Positions 16,655 through 25,827 of a stretch of DNA of 64,000 nt are shown one piece after another. The notes under the pieces are model-generated. The model was given only the letters and a program-made list of their open reading frames with translations. It was not told the origin of the DNA and ran no database searches. A program made the translations under genes and the position numbers. This stretch comes from Bdellovibrio reynosensis (GTDB lineage: Bacteria > Bdellovibrionota > Bdellovibrionia > Bdellovibrionales > Bdellovibrionaceae). The number at the start of each line of letters is the position of its first letter. The first letter of the stretch is position 1. The stretch lies in NCBI RefSeq assembly GCF_022814725.1, contig NZ_CP093442.1, positions 2,914,001 to 2,978,000 on the forward strand, written 5' to 3'.

Positions 16655-17248
16655 TCAATTCGTGCGCCAGCCAACCTTTTTCGTCCACTCTAGGAATTCA
16701 GCATGTCGCTTCACTGGATCGGTGGGGTGGAAATCACCGAGTTTTTGAGTGATGACCAGGCTTTCTAATGGGAATAGATTCATTTCGGCACGGCGTTTAT
16801 TTAAGTTTTCTGGATCTTCAACATCGGTGACGCGCAAAATTCCGTTTTCATCCCAGTCGCTATTTGTGCCATAGATCTGCTTTCTTCCTTCGTAAAAACG
16901 AATGCGGTCCATCAAGAAAGCCACATACATTTTTGGCACCCGGCCGTCTTTCGCTAGATCCACTAAGACTTCTTCTTGTGCTCGCATAAAATCAGGCCAG
17001 CTAATGGCATGAAGAACAATTCTTAAGGCAGCCACGCAAGCTTCTTCACCCACTTCGCCAATAGTGGGAAAGCCCTTGTTCAGTTCAATCAGCTCTTTAA
17101 GTCTTTTGGCGTTTCTTAAGTGAACTTTCTCCATCTGGGGATGATATCCGTGGAAAAGTTCACCGGTACTTGCTAGCGCTTCACGCACGACTTCATCTTC
17201 GCGCATTAGATGTAATAACTCTTCAGGCAGATTTAAACTTTCGTTCAC
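16655..17248 (-). CDS. DUF6624-family protein
   Basis: A 197-residue cytoplasmic protein. The pattern HGYHPQMEKVHLRNAK, FPTIGEVGEEA, a QHA/LHAISWPDFM segment, YVAFLMDRIRFYEGRKQIYG and NKRRAEMNLFPLES matches the conserved layout of family DUF6624 (Pfam), whose biochemical role is unknown. The GTG start directly abuts the add stop (TAAGTG), and AAGGA lies about 10 bases upstream inside add, so the two are translationally coupled. A link to purine nucleoside use is suggested only by this coupling. Recognition is from motif memory, so moderate confidence in the family name and high confidence in the gene. Confidence 0.7.
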   Translation of the reverse strand: MNESLNLPEELLHLMREDEVVREALASTGELFHGYHPQMEKVHLRNAKRLKELIELNKGFPTIGEVGEEACVAALRIVLHAISWPDFMRAQEEVLVDLAKDGRVPKMYVAFLMDRIRFYEGRKQIYGTNSDWDENGILRVTDVEDPENLNKRRAEMNLFPLESLVITQKLGDFHPTDPVKRHAEFLEWTKKVGWRTN

Positions 17249-18265
17249 TTAAAAGAAATCCTTTTTAAACTGATTTTTTTCGCTCTCAGAAATAAAGCTC
17301 GCGTTGAAAGCGATCTGATTGCAACGGGCAAAGTCAGCTTTGGTAAAGCCATGCACTCGGTGCAAGACTTCGTAATCATCACTTAAGGTTGTAGCAAACA
17401 CGCCCGGATCATCCGAGTTCACTGTGACTTGCACTCCAGCTTCCATCAATTTTCTGATCGGATGCTCTTCATAGGTTTTAAAACTTTGCGTAAGGTAGTT
17501 GCTGATCGGACAGATTTCTAAGGGAATCTTTTTTTCTTTTACAAAATTTAGTACGGCAGGATCATTGATGATTTGAATGCCGTGACCAATGCGTTCTGCG
17601 CCTAAAATTTCAATACTGTCTTTTACCCACGGGGCTGAATTTGGTGTTTCACCTGAATGCACCGTCAAGTGAAGGCCCGCTTTTTTCGCTTTTTGAAATA
17701 GCGGTGCAAAGATTTTTGGATCAAAGCCGTCTTCGTTGTCAGCAAGATCTAAAGCTACAAAAGAACCTTTTTTATCAATGGCGAAGTCAACGACTTCAGC
17801 GGCGACATCGTAGGATTTAATTCTTTGCACGATGCAGATTAATCCCACGGCCATGGGATAAGTTTTTTTTGCTAACAAAACGCCTTCAGCTAAAGAGCGA
17901 TGGATCTTTTCAAAATTAAGTTCGCTATGTCCATCGGCGATAAAAGTAGGGGCGTAGCGTAGTTCTAAAACGCGGATGCCATCGTTAAAAGCGTCTTCGC
18001 AGGCTTCATATGCGATACGAGTTAGAATCTCTTCACTCGCTAAGACTTTTTGTGCGTTTAGAAACTTATTTAATACCGATCCCAGGTCGGTCATCGGCCC
18101 GGTGATTAGGAATTGGTCCTTCTGCCCTTGAACCGTGTCGGCCAAGGGGATTCCGACTAGGGGCGCAAGCTCGATCAAGGTGCTCCAACGCACTGAGCAG
18201 TCAAGATGGCGATGTAAATCCACTTTGATTAAGTCGCGAATATTATGGGAATAGAGTTTTTCCAT
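17249..18265 (-). CDS. add: Adenosine deaminase
   Basis: The 338-residue amidohydrolase converts adenosine to inosine. All metal and catalytic motifs are visible: KVDLHRHLDCSV near residue 15 (HxH zinc ligands), HLTVHSGE (zinc His and catalytic Glu region), RIGHGIQI, and VTVNSDDPGVF (Asp zinc ligand). GGGAG lies eight bases before the ATG at 18265. It heads a pair with the DUF6624 gene and is divergent from transketolase, 69 bases away. In a predator it would serve salvage of prey nucleosides. An aminodeoxyfutalosine deaminase role, known for some family members, is unlikely because the classical men genes are present in this window. Confidence 0.92.
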   Translation of the reverse strand: MEKLYSHNIRDLIKVDLHRHLDCSVRWSTLIELAPLVGIPLADTVQGQKDQFLITGPMTDLGSVLNKFLNAQKVLASEEILTRIAYEACEDAFNDGIRVLELRYAPTFIADGHSELNFEKIHRSLAEGVLLAKKTYPMAVGLICIVQRIKSYDVAAEVVDFAIDKKGSFVALDLADNEDGFDPKIFAPLFQKAKKAGLHLTVHSGETPNSAPWVKDSIEILGAERIGHGIQIINDPAVLNFVKEKKIPLEICPISNYLTQSFKTYEEHPIRKLMEAGVQVTVNSDDPGVFATTLSDDYEVLHRVHGFTKADFARCNQIAFNASFISESEKNQFKKDFF

Positions 18266-18334
18266 GTTTAACGCTCCCGGTAAGCTAGCCAGTTCCCTTT
18301 ACCCATTTGGGCTTCCAGAGTAAAACTTTATCCT

Positions 18335-20368
18335 ATGACAGAACCCATCCAAATCAAAACAAAACTCGCGGGGAACCCTTCTCAGGAACCTCAATTTAAA
18401 ACCTATGTCAAAAGTAAAGACGGACGACAAATTCCTGTTGTAGATCCACGCTCAACACGTGCGCTTGTGTCTTTGATGGACATGAATGCCGTCCTCGGCG
18501 GTGCAGCTTCACATTACGGCGGCCCTGCGGCGTTTGCTGAATTAATGTCTGCACTTCATGGTTTTGTTTTTGATGAAGCGACGAAATCAAAAAAACAATG
18601 GTTTGATATGTTCCACATCGTCAACGATGCCGGTCACTGTGAAAACGGACTTTACGCATTGAAGGCCAACTATCAAATGGCGGGCTTGAACCTAGATAGC
18701 CTTAAAAAATTCCGCTCCATTGAAAGCGGACTGACAGGACACGGTGAAGTTCACTGTTTTGCTGAAGGTGTGTTTGTTTCTAACGGTCCGTTGGGTTCAG
18801 CGTTTCCTCAGACGCAAGGTCTAGCGATGGGTGAAGCCCTTTCAGGGCGTAACCGTGTAACGGTCACTGCGATTTCTGATGGCGCTTGTATGGAAGGTGA
18901 AGCGAAAGAATCTTTCGCAGCCATTCCGGGCTTAGCACAAACCGGTAAGATGGGTCCTTATGTTTTGATCATCAGTGATAATAACACCAAATTGACGGGC
19001 AGAATTGATACCGAGAGTTTCTCTATGACTCCGACATTCTTGTCTTTGAAAACTTTGGGTTGGAATGTGATTTCATTGGCAGAAGGCAACGATTTACAGA
19101 AATGTTACGATGCCATTGAGTCAGCGATTGAGACTGCGAAATTAAATCCAAAAGTTCCGGTTGTGATTCATGCTAAGACTGTTAAAGGTATTGGCACAAA
19201 GAAAACAGCAGAGTCAGCAAGCGGTGGTCACGGTTTCCCACTTAAGAGCCCAAGCGAGCTTCCTGCGTTTTTAACTGAGATTTATAACGGCGAAAGTTTC
19301 CCGCCAGTTTTCAATTCATGGATTGATGAACTTAATAAATGGGAAGCAGACATCAAAGCTAAAGCAGTGAAAGACACGGGCGAAAAAATTCAAACAGGTG
19401 TTTCAGCTGCGATGGTGCGCGCGCGTAAAGCGGGTTTGCCAGTTTTAAGCGTGACTTCGGATCTTCCAGGTTCAACAGGTGTTGCTGGTTTTCGTAAAGA
19501 ATTCCCGCAAGATTCTATCGACGTGGGTGTTGCAGAAAGTAATATGATTTCTACAGCAGCGGGCTTATCTAAGTTGGGTTATATCCCAGTTGTAGATACC
19601 TTCGCGCAGTTCGGTGTGACTAAAGGTGCGTTGCCATTAACAATGGGGGCCCTTTCTGAAGCGCCAATCATTGCAATCTTCTCGCACACAGGCTTTCAAG
19701 ATGCGGCCGACGGGGCTTCCCACCAAGCTTTAAGTTATCTTGCTATGGTGTCTTCAATTCCCCACGTGGATGTGTATTCACTTTCTTGCAGTGAAGAAGC
19801 AGATAATTTGGTTTATGCGGCGATGGAAAATTTCGCTAAAGCTCGCCAAGAAGGATCAGTTCCAAATTCTTCGATCTTCTTCTTAGGTCGTGAGAACTTC
19901 CCAAAATCTTACGTGACTCCAGCGGCATACGATTTGAAAAAAGCGCAAGTGTTGATAGATACGACGAACGGTAAATCTAAATCTGTGACGATTGCGACGA
20001 CCGGTTCATTAGTTCCGCAAGCTTTAGCAGCTGTACAAACTCTAGAAGCTAAAGGTGTTGGCGCTGTTGTTGTAAACTGCGCAAACATGAACCATGTGGA
20101 TGTTGCGACATTAAAAGGTGCGGTTGAAAAAACTCAAGGTCATCTTGTCACCGTAGAAGATCATCAAGTTATTGGTGGCTTTGGTCAGATGTTGTCCCAT
20201 GCTTTGTTGCAAGCGGATGCTAAGTTCACACTTAGAAGTTTGGGTGTGCATGGTGAGTTCGGGCAAAGCGCTTACACGGCATTAGAACTTTATAAAAAAC
20301 ATAAAGTGGATGCGGGCGCGATCGTTGATGCCACAGCTAGTTTCTTTCAAAAAAGTGGCGCTTGGTAA
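18335..20368 (+). CDS. tkt: Transketolase
   Basis: The product has 677 residues and the full three-domain layout of a one-chain transketolase: an N-terminal TPP-binding domain with LTGHGEVH..., FVSNGPLGSAFPQTQGLAMG and ISDGACMEGEAKESF (the GDG-like diphosphate motif appears as SDGAC), DNNTKLTGRID, a pyrimidine-binding domain starting near SDLPGSTGVAGF and including VGVAESNM, and a C-terminal domain with VTVEDHQVIGGFGQ. It moves ketol units in the non-oxidative pentose phosphate pathway. No strong ribosome site precedes the ATG at 18335. The sequence is a divergent branch compared with the enterobacterial enzymes, so a related ketol-transferring role cannot be excluded. Confidence 0.9.
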   Translation: MTEPIQIKTKLAGNPSQEPQFKTYVKSKDGRQIPVVDPRSTRALVSLMDMNAVLGGAASHYGGPAAFAELMSALHGFVFDEATKSKKQWFDMFHIVNDAGHCENGLYALKANYQMAGLNLDSLKKFRSIESGLTGHGEVHCFAEGVFVSNGPLGSAFPQTQGLAMGEALSGRNRVTVTAISDGACMEGEAKESFAAIPGLAQTGKMGPYVLIISDNNTKLTGRIDTESFSMTPTFLSLKTLGWNVISLAEGNDLQKCYDAIESAIETAKLNPKVPVVIHAKTVKGIGTKKTAESASGGHGFPLKSPSELPAFLTEIYNGESFPPVFNSWIDELNKWEADIKAKAVKDTGEKIQTGVSAAMVRARKAGLPVLSVTSDLPGSTGVAGFRKEFPQDSIDVGVAESNMISTAAGLSKLGYIPVVDTFAQFGVTKGALPLTMGALSEAPIIAIFSHTGFQDAADGASHQALSYLAMVSSIPHVDVYSLSCSEEADNLVYAAMENFAKARQEGSVPNSSIFFLGRENFPKSYVTPAAYDLKKAQVLIDTTNGKSKSVTIATTGSLVPQALAAVQTLEAKGVGAVVVNCANMNHVDVATLKGAVEKTQGHLVTVEDHQVIGGFGQMLSHALLQADAKFTLRSLGVHGEFGQSAYTALELYKKHKVDAGAIVDATASFFQKSGAW

Positions 20369-20423
20369 ATAAAAGCCCATACTTTCTTTAGTAAATTCAT
20401 TCTACAATCGTAGGAAAAACCGA

Positions 20424-20455
20424 GCAGTGTTTAGGCCAGAAAACCTAAACACTGC
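20424..20455. promoter_or_regulatory. Perfect 12-bp stem-loop in the mcp leader
   Basis: GCAGTGTTTAGG (20424-20435) is perfectly inverted as CCTAAACACTGC (20444-20455) with loop CCAGAAAA. It lies 56 bases after the tkt stop and 113 bases before the mcp start. No proper T-tract follows on the plus strand, so it may be a tkt 3' hairpin or part of a structured mcp leader. Confidence 0.6.
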
Positions 20456-20504
20456 TTACATAGGTTAGGTTTCTGTACTTTCAGTAACGTTGAACCTCTA
20501 AAGT

Positions 20505-20564
20505 TCCCTGCTTAGCTACCCGAAGTATGCCTCACGTTCGGATAACTATCATACAGAGCAGGGA
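20505..20564 (+). promoter_or_regulatory. mcp leader hairpin enclosing the ribosome-binding site
   Basis: TCCCTGCT (20505-20512) pairs perfectly with AGCAGGGA (20557-20564). The right arm contains the AGGGA ribosome-binding site of the mcp start at 20569. Inside, CCGAA (20520-20524) pairs with TTCGG (20537-20541), and GTATG (20525-20529) is complementary to CATAC (20550-20554), giving a possible pseudoknot or alternative fold. The layout suggests translational control; it does not match a riboswitch class I know. Confidence 0.5.
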
Positions 20565-20568
20565 CAAC

Positions 20569-22173
20569 ATGTTTAGTTCAATCAGTCTTAAAACTAAGCT
20601 TCTATTATTATCGTGTTTTCTACTTTCCATCAGTGTGGCGGTGGGCTTCACATCCAATATTTTCTTTCACAAAGTCACTTCAGAATATGATGTCATCGCT
20701 GACGTCTCTATTCCGAAATTTAAACTGACTTATGAAATGATGCTCGATTACCGCTCGGTACGAATTAACTTAAGAAGTTTTAGCTTCACAGACTTAACCC
20801 CGGAACAAGCCAAAGAGGCTTGGGGTAAAGTGCAGGCTGCTATTCATGATTATGAAGAAAAAGAAAAAAAGTATCTTAAATATCTAATCTCTCCGCAACA
20901 AAAAGAGCTGTATGAAAAGGTTCATATCACTTGGCAGGAATACAGAACAACGGGGGAAGATGTTTTTAATCTTTATAAACAAGGGACGCCTGAAGCCCAT
21001 GAAAAGATTCATGACATTTTAATTAAAGACGGACCTGAAAAAGCCAAAATTTATACTGAGGCTATGGCAGCCTTGCTTGAATACAATGACAAAGCCATGA
21101 AGGCTAGCATCAAGACAGCGAAACATGATTCGCAAATGGCTGATTACTTTATTATTGCAATTATCGCTATCGGCGTTCTTTTTGGTATGACGATGGGATA
21201 CCTGGTTTCACAAAAAGTTTCTAAAATAATCGGTGCTGTGGCAAGTGAACTTGCTTTGGGATCAAACCAAATACAGCAAGCCTCAACGCAAATTTCTGAA
21301 TCTTCACAAGGCCTTTCACAAGCAGCCACCGAGCAGGCAACCAGCCTCGAAGAAACCGTTTCTACCATGGAGGAAATCACAGCCATGGTGAAATTAAATA
21401 CTGAAAATGGAAAACAAGCAGCGGCTTTGGCTTCGAGCACTAGGGATGTGGCCTTAAAAGGCGAAAAAGAAATCAAAACCTTAATTGATGCAATATATAG
21501 CATTTCCGCAGATTCACAAAAAATCGAACAGATCACAGCCGTCATTGACGATATCGCTTTTCAAACAAACTTACTTGCGTTGAATGCAGCGGTAGAAGCA
21601 GCAAGAGCGGGTGAACAAGGAAGAGGTTTTGCGGTTGTTGCTGAAGCAGTTCGCTCGTTAGCGCAAAGAAGTTCCCATGCTGCTAAAGACATCACGGATC
21701 TTATTAGAAATAGTGTGGAAAAAATTGAAAACGGCAGTAAACAAGCAGCGCAAAGTGGACAGGTGCTTAGTGAAATCGTGACGTCAGTTAAAAAAGTCGC
21801 GGATCTTAACTTTGAAATTGCGAACGCGAGTGAAGAGCAAAGTACAGGGATTATGCAAATCAATAAGGCTTTGACTCAATTAGATCAGGTGACTCAGCAT
21901 AATGCTGCTTCTAGTGAAGAGGCTGCAGCTTCTGCTGAAGAACTTTCGGTGCAGGCCACATCCTTGGTGGATATCGTGCATACACTTGAAGATTTGGTTT
22001 TTGGTAAAAATGGTGAGACAGAGGTAAAGAAACCAGCGGTTGAATCGGCTGCAAAAGCCAGGAAAGTTGTTTCCAATGTCCATCAATTAAGAACAAAGTC
22101 GAAGGCGGAAACAATAATCCCTTTCGGGGATGTAGATGCGCCAAGAAAAGTTGGCAGTATTGATGGTTTCTAA
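20569..22173 (+). CDS. Methyl-accepting chemotaxis protein
   Basis: The 534-residue protein starts MFSSISLKTKLLLLSCFLL (first membrane segment), has a four-helix-bundle-type periplasmic sensor region of about 150 residues, a second membrane segment (about 190-210, IIAIIAIGVLFGMTMGYLV), and a cytoplasmic signalling domain with the conserved hairpin tip AFQTNLLALNAAVEAARAGEQGRGFAVVA in the middle (key residues E, R and the ALNAAVEAARAGE core). Start 20569 is chosen over an in-frame ATG at 20527 because of AGGGA four bases upstream and because the membrane helix then follows at once. It is adjacent to cheW and cheA, its signalling partners. Confidence 0.95.
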   Translation: MFSSISLKTKLLLLSCFLLSISVAVGFTSNIFFHKVTSEYDVIADVSIPKFKLTYEMMLDYRSVRINLRSFSFTDLTPEQAKEAWGKVQAAIHDYEEKEKKYLKYLISPQQKELYEKVHITWQEYRTTGEDVFNLYKQGTPEAHEKIHDILIKDGPEKAKIYTEAMAALLEYNDKAMKASIKTAKHDSQMADYFIIAIIAIGVLFGMTMGYLVSQKVSKIIGAVASELALGSNQIQQASTQISESSQGLSQAATEQATSLEETVSTMEEITAMVKLNTENGKQAAALASSTRDVALKGEKEIKTLIDAIYSISADSQKIEQITAVIDDIAFQTNLLALNAAVEAARAGEQGRGFAVVAEAVRSLAQRSSHAAKDITDLIRNSVEKIENGSKQAAQSGQVLSEIVTSVKKVADLNFEIANASEEQSTGIMQINKALTQLDQVTQHNAASSEEAAASAEELSVQATSLVDIVHTLEDLVFGKNGETEVKKPAVESAAKARKVVSNVHQLRTKSKAETIIPFGDVDAPRKVGSIDGF

Positions 22174-22177
22174 AATA

Positions 22178-22209
22178 AAAAATCCCCTGTCAAAAACAGG
22201 GGATTTTTT
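22178..22209. terminator. Bidirectional terminator
   Basis: AAAATCCCCTG pairs with CAGGGGATTTT around TCAAAAA (22179-22189 with 22197-22207), followed by a T-tract. It serves mcp (ends 22173) and convergent cheW (ends 22237). Confidence 0.92.
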
Positions 22210-22236
22210 TATGCATAAATTTGTTTTAAATGCGGA

Positions 22237-22728
22237 TTAAGCTGCTTCTTCAGCGGCAGTCATCACGCTCATTTGACCCATCTGATCCATTGAGAATGCA
22301 GATACGATATCCACCAAGATCACAACCTTGCTATCAACTTTACCCATGCCGCGAACAAAAGACATCGCAGCCTGGTTACCCAAAATTGGAGCGGGTTCGA
22401 TTTGTGAATCTTGAAGATCGACAACCTCTTTTACCGAGTCAACAATCATACCTACTTGGCCAATTTCAGTGTCGATAACGATAATACAAGTGTCACGTGT
22501 AGAATCTTGGGGAGCCATTCCAAATTTGATACGCAAGTTCACTACAGGAATGATTTTACCACGAAGATTCATAACACCCTTTACGTAGTCAGGTGTGCGC
22601 GGAACGGGAGTGATTTCTCCAAATTGATTGATTTCACGGACGGTTTCGATCGCTACACCGTATTGTTCTGACATAAGTTGAAACGTAAGATACTGCCCGG
22701 GTTTCGCTTTTGTTGATGTGTCGTTCAT
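22237..22728 (-). CDS. cheW: Chemotaxis coupling protein
   Basis: The 163-residue protein is a single CheW domain linking receptors to CheA: YLTFQLMSEQYGVAIETVREI, VKGVMNLRGKIIPVVNLRIKFG (the conserved NLRG..PV.DL region), and MIVDSVKEVVDL. The start at 22728 has GGAAAGG six bases upstream; the longer frame from 22743 does not. It is convergent with mcp and divergent from cheA, so it has its own promoter in 22729-22935. Confidence 0.95.
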   Translation of the reverse strand: MNDTSTKAKPGQYLTFQLMSEQYGVAIETVREINQFGEITPVPRTPDYVKGVMNLRGKIIPVVNLRIKFGMAPQDSTRDTCIIVIDTEIGQVGMIVDSVKEVVDLQDSQIEPAPILGNQAAMSFVRGMGKVDSKVVILVDIVSAFSMDQMGQMSVMTAAEEAA

Positions 22729-22935
22729 ACAAGACCTTTCCAAAATGATGACCAGCTACTCTTCGAGAAAAACTGCTTAGGACTTTAGAAGATTTAGCTC
22801 TTTTGGCTAGAACATGAGCACGGCTCGGCCAAGAATCATGGGAGCGCTCGCATTCTGAGATTCTATACCTTTGGTGCGGTTACTTCGACTCAAGTTGTGC
22901 CGACTAGTTAGCTGATCAAATTAACGGAGCGTCTT

Positions 22936-24960
22936 ATGAGTGATGAAAATGATTTTTTCGTAGAACTGCAAGCTGACTTTCTAAGCGAATCTGCCTTCAT
23001 GCTGGAACAGTATGAAGAATCGATGATGAAGCTAGAAAATAGCCAAAATCCTGCAGAAGATTTAACTGATATTTTTCGTGTAGCCCATTCAGTAAAGGGT
23101 GGTGCGGCAGCAGTAGGTCTTTCAGATTTAAGCAAGTTTGCCCACGTGATGGAAGATCTTTTAGATCTTTTGCGTTCACGTCCTGAGCTTGTAAACTCTA
23201 ATATTATTTCCTTGTTGTTGCGTTCAGGAGACGAACTGAAAAACCGTGTTGCGTTCTTGCAGCAAGGTCAATGCGGTATGTGGGATACATCAGAACTAGT
23301 TAGCGAACTGAAAGTGGCGCTAGCAGATCTTGGTGGTAAAGAACGTAAAGAAATGGTGAACGTTGAAGATCTTGAAATTAAAGAAACTGTGCCTGATGAT
23401 TTTTTTGATGTTCCGCCTGCAGATATTCCTATGGCCACGGCAAGTGCAGAATCAGAAGATCACACCAACCATGAATTGTTAGCAGAACTATTAGCCCAAT
23501 TATCCCCTGAAGATCAGGCTGAGTTCATGGCTAAAGAAGCTGCTGAAAAAGTAACAGCTGCTCCAGTTGAAGCAATTGCTGTAGCTGAAAAATGCACTCC
23601 GAAATTAGAAGTTAAACCAGAACCTGTGCTTAAAGTCGTTCAAGAACCGGTAGAGCCACAAAAACCCAAAGCTGCATCTAGCGGCAATGGTGGCGGTGGT
23701 GCAAACAAGGCTAACGGGAAATCGCAAAATAGTGCGATCAAAGTGGATACGGGCCGGGTTGATTCCGTATTAGATGCTGTGGGCGAACTTGTGGTTTTAA
23801 AAAACCAGCTAGTTCACGATGAAACTGTTCGCAGTGGCGTGAACCTTCGCTTAGAAGCTATCGTTGATCAGCTAGATAAAGCGGTGCGTGAGCTTTACGA
23901 AAAAACCCTAAGCATTCGCATGACGCCGTTAAAGTCCATGTTTCTTAAAATTCAAAGAATCGTGCGCGATGTTTCTATCACTTTAGATAAGCCCGTAGAT
24001 TTGCAATTAATCGGTGAAGACACAGAGGTTGAAAGAACCGTGTTTGAGCTTTTAGGTGATCCTTTAGTTCACTTGGTCCGTAACTCTATGGATCACGGTG
24101 TAGAGAAAAAAGATGTTCGCCTAGAACGTAATAAGCCGGCCGTTGCAAAAGTGGTGGTATCTGCCCGTCAATCGGGTGGTAACGTTATTATTGAAATCAT
24201 CGATGATGGTGGTGGTATTAACCGTGAAAAAGTTTTGAAGAAAGCCATTGAAAAAGGTTTTGTTCCTGCAGGTGTTGATCCAGCGACGATTCCTGATGAA
24301 CAAGTATTCCAATATATTTTCTTCCCAGGCTTTTCTACTGCCGATAAAATTTCAGACCTTTCTGGTCGTGGAGTTGGTCTTGATGTGGTGAAATCAAACC
24401 TTGATAAAATCAATGGTAAGATCAATATCTTTTCTAAAGCAGGACAGGGCTCGACGTTCCGTTTAACTATTCCATTAACGACTGCAATCACTGACGGTAT
24501 TATTGTCGCGTTAGATGGCGCAAGATACATTCTGCCGATTCACTCCATTCGTGAAATCGTGCGCGTGCAACCGAAAGACTATACCAATGTTTCTGGTGCA
24601 GGCAAAGTGGCAAGCATCCGTGGCAGTCTATTACCGGTGATCGACGTCGGTGCAAGCCTAGGATTTATTAAAGAAGCATTTAACAAAAAAAATGATTCTT
24701 TTGGGCAAAGAAAAGAAAACTCTTTAAGTGCCCGACGCGAAGAAACAATGCTTGTTATCATTGAATCTTTCACAGGCCAGGTGGCTTTCCCCGTGGACGA
24801 CGTTTTAGGTCAAGCCCAAGTGGTGGTAAAACCAATCACGACAGGCCAAGATATTCCAGAGGTGGCGGGTGCTGCCATTCTTGGTGATGGTCGAACCGTC
24901 CTCATCCTAGAACCGGGTGCCCTAGTTCACCGCGCTTCTAAAGGCAGGGGCGTAGCATGA
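22936..24960 (+). CDS. cheA: Chemotaxis histidine kinase
   Basis: The 674-residue kinase has the CheA domain order: P1 phosphotransfer domain with phosphoacceptor His51 in FRVAHSVKGGAAAVG; a long acidic linker rich in Ala/Glu/Pro (about 140-245); P3 dimerisation domain around VDTGRVDSVLDAVGELVV; P4 ATPase with LVHLVRNSMDHG (N box), IIDDGGGINRE (G1), FSTADKISDLSGRGVGLDVV (F and G2 boxes); and P5 CheW-like domain ending LILEPGALVHRAS. No P2 domain is evident in the linker. CGGAG precedes the ATG. The stop overlaps cheR (ATGA). Confidence 0.96.
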   Translation: MSDENDFFVELQADFLSESAFMLEQYEESMMKLENSQNPAEDLTDIFRVAHSVKGGAAAVGLSDLSKFAHVMEDLLDLLRSRPELVNSNIISLLLRSGDELKNRVAFLQQGQCGMWDTSELVSELKVALADLGGKERKEMVNVEDLEIKETVPDDFFDVPPADIPMATASAESEDHTNHELLAELLAQLSPEDQAEFMAKEAAEKVTAAPVEAIAVAEKCTPKLEVKPEPVLKVVQEPVEPQKPKAASSGNGGGGANKANGKSQNSAIKVDTGRVDSVLDAVGELVVLKNQLVHDETVRSGVNLRLEAIVDQLDKAVRELYEKTLSIRMTPLKSMFLKIQRIVRDVSITLDKPVDLQLIGEDTEVERTVFELLGDPLVHLVRNSMDHGVEKKDVRLERNKPAVAKVVVSARQSGGNVIIEIIDDGGGINREKVLKKAIEKGFVPAGVDPATIPDEQVFQYIFFPGFSTADKISDLSGRGVGLDVVKSNLDKINGKINIFSKAGQGSTFRLTIPLTTAITDGIIVALDGARYILPIHSIREIVRVQPKDYTNVSGAGKVASIRGSLLPVIDVGASLGFIKEAFNKKNDSFGQRKENSLSARREETMLVIIESFTGQVAFPVDDVLGQAQVVVKPITTGQDIPEVAGAAILGDGRTVLILEPGALVHRASKGRGVA

Positions 24961-25817
24961 CGGCGGTTAAAAAAGAAGCTGTCTCTTTCATAGCGAATTT
25001 TGAAGAGATCAATCTAACAGACAAGATGTTTGATAAACTTTCAAAGCATATGTATGAGCTTGCAGGGGTTGATTTACCCAACACTTCAAAGAACCATGCT
25101 TTAATTCGTAACCGCATTGTTAAGCTTTTACGCCGTCATTCGTTAAAATCTTACGAAGAATATTGGGCACTTCTTGAAAAGGGGGGGCCGCAAATCACTT
25201 CAGAATTTATTTCTGCATTAACGACGAACATGACTTCTTTTTATAGGGAGTCTTCGCATTTTGATTTTCTTTCAAGTGTTTTGCCGACCCTTTTAAATAA
25301 ATTCCCTGCTGAACTTCGTATCTGGTGTGCGGCAGCAAGTACTGGGCAAGAGCCTTATACAATCGGAATCACGGTGAATGAGGCTTTGCAGGCCAATGCA
25401 AAAAAAGTGCGCATCTTAGCAACGGATATCGATCTTGAGGTTCTTAAGAAAGCTTCGGCCGGGATCTATGAAGAGCGTGAAATGCAAGGTCTTAGCCCAG
25501 TGCTAAGACAGAAGTACTTTCAAAGCCAAAAAACCAAGGAAGAGTATTTCAGAGCCCAAGATGATCTTCATTCGATGATTCGTTTTGCTCCGTTTAATTT
25601 GATGAATCCAAAATTTGAATTTCAGCACAAGTTCCATGTGATCTTTTGCCGGAATGTTTTGATTTATTTTGATGAAGCAACAACCAAGCGCGTGATTGAG
25701 AATTTGACATCGTGTTTGGCTCCGGGTGGTTACTTGATTTTAGGTCACTCTGAATCAGGCAATGTTAAACACCCGCAGTTAAAACCGATGTCCCGAGCGG
25801 TTTACCAAAAGCTTTAA
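24957..25817 (+). CDS. cheR: Chemotaxis protein methyltransferase
   Basis: The 286-residue SAM enzyme methylates receptor glutamates. It has the CheR N-terminal helical domain (residues about 20-85, with TTNMTSFYRESSHFDFL) and methyltransferase domain with WCAAASTGQEPYTIG, ILATDIDLEVLKKA, FHVIFCRNVLIYFD and LILGHSESG. The start overlaps the cheA stop by four bases, indicating coupled translation. Confidence 0.96.
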   Translation: MTAVKKEAVSFIANFEEINLTDKMFDKLSKHMYELAGVDLPNTSKNHALIRNRIVKLLRRHSLKSYEEYWALLEKGGPQITSEFISALTTNMTSFYRESSHFDFLSSVLPTLLNKFPAELRIWCAAASTGQEPYTIGITVNEALQANAKKVRILATDIDLEVLKKASAGIYEEREMQGLSPVLRQKYFQSQKTKEEYFRAQDDLHSMIRFAPFNLMNPKFEFQHKFHVIFCRNVLIYFDEATTKRVIENLTSCLAPGGYLILGHSESGNVKHPQLKPMSRAVYQKL

Positions 25818-25827
25818 GGTGGTAAGT

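Noticed and set aside
20369-20568. Cyclic di-GMP riboswitch before the mcp gene
   Set aside because: The conserved core elements of the GEMM-I class are not present; only an unclassified structured leader can be claimed.
22741-22935. Sigma-28 promoter upstream of cheA (GCCGAC at about 22902)
   Set aside because: The -10 match is partial and no TAAA box lies at the right distance.
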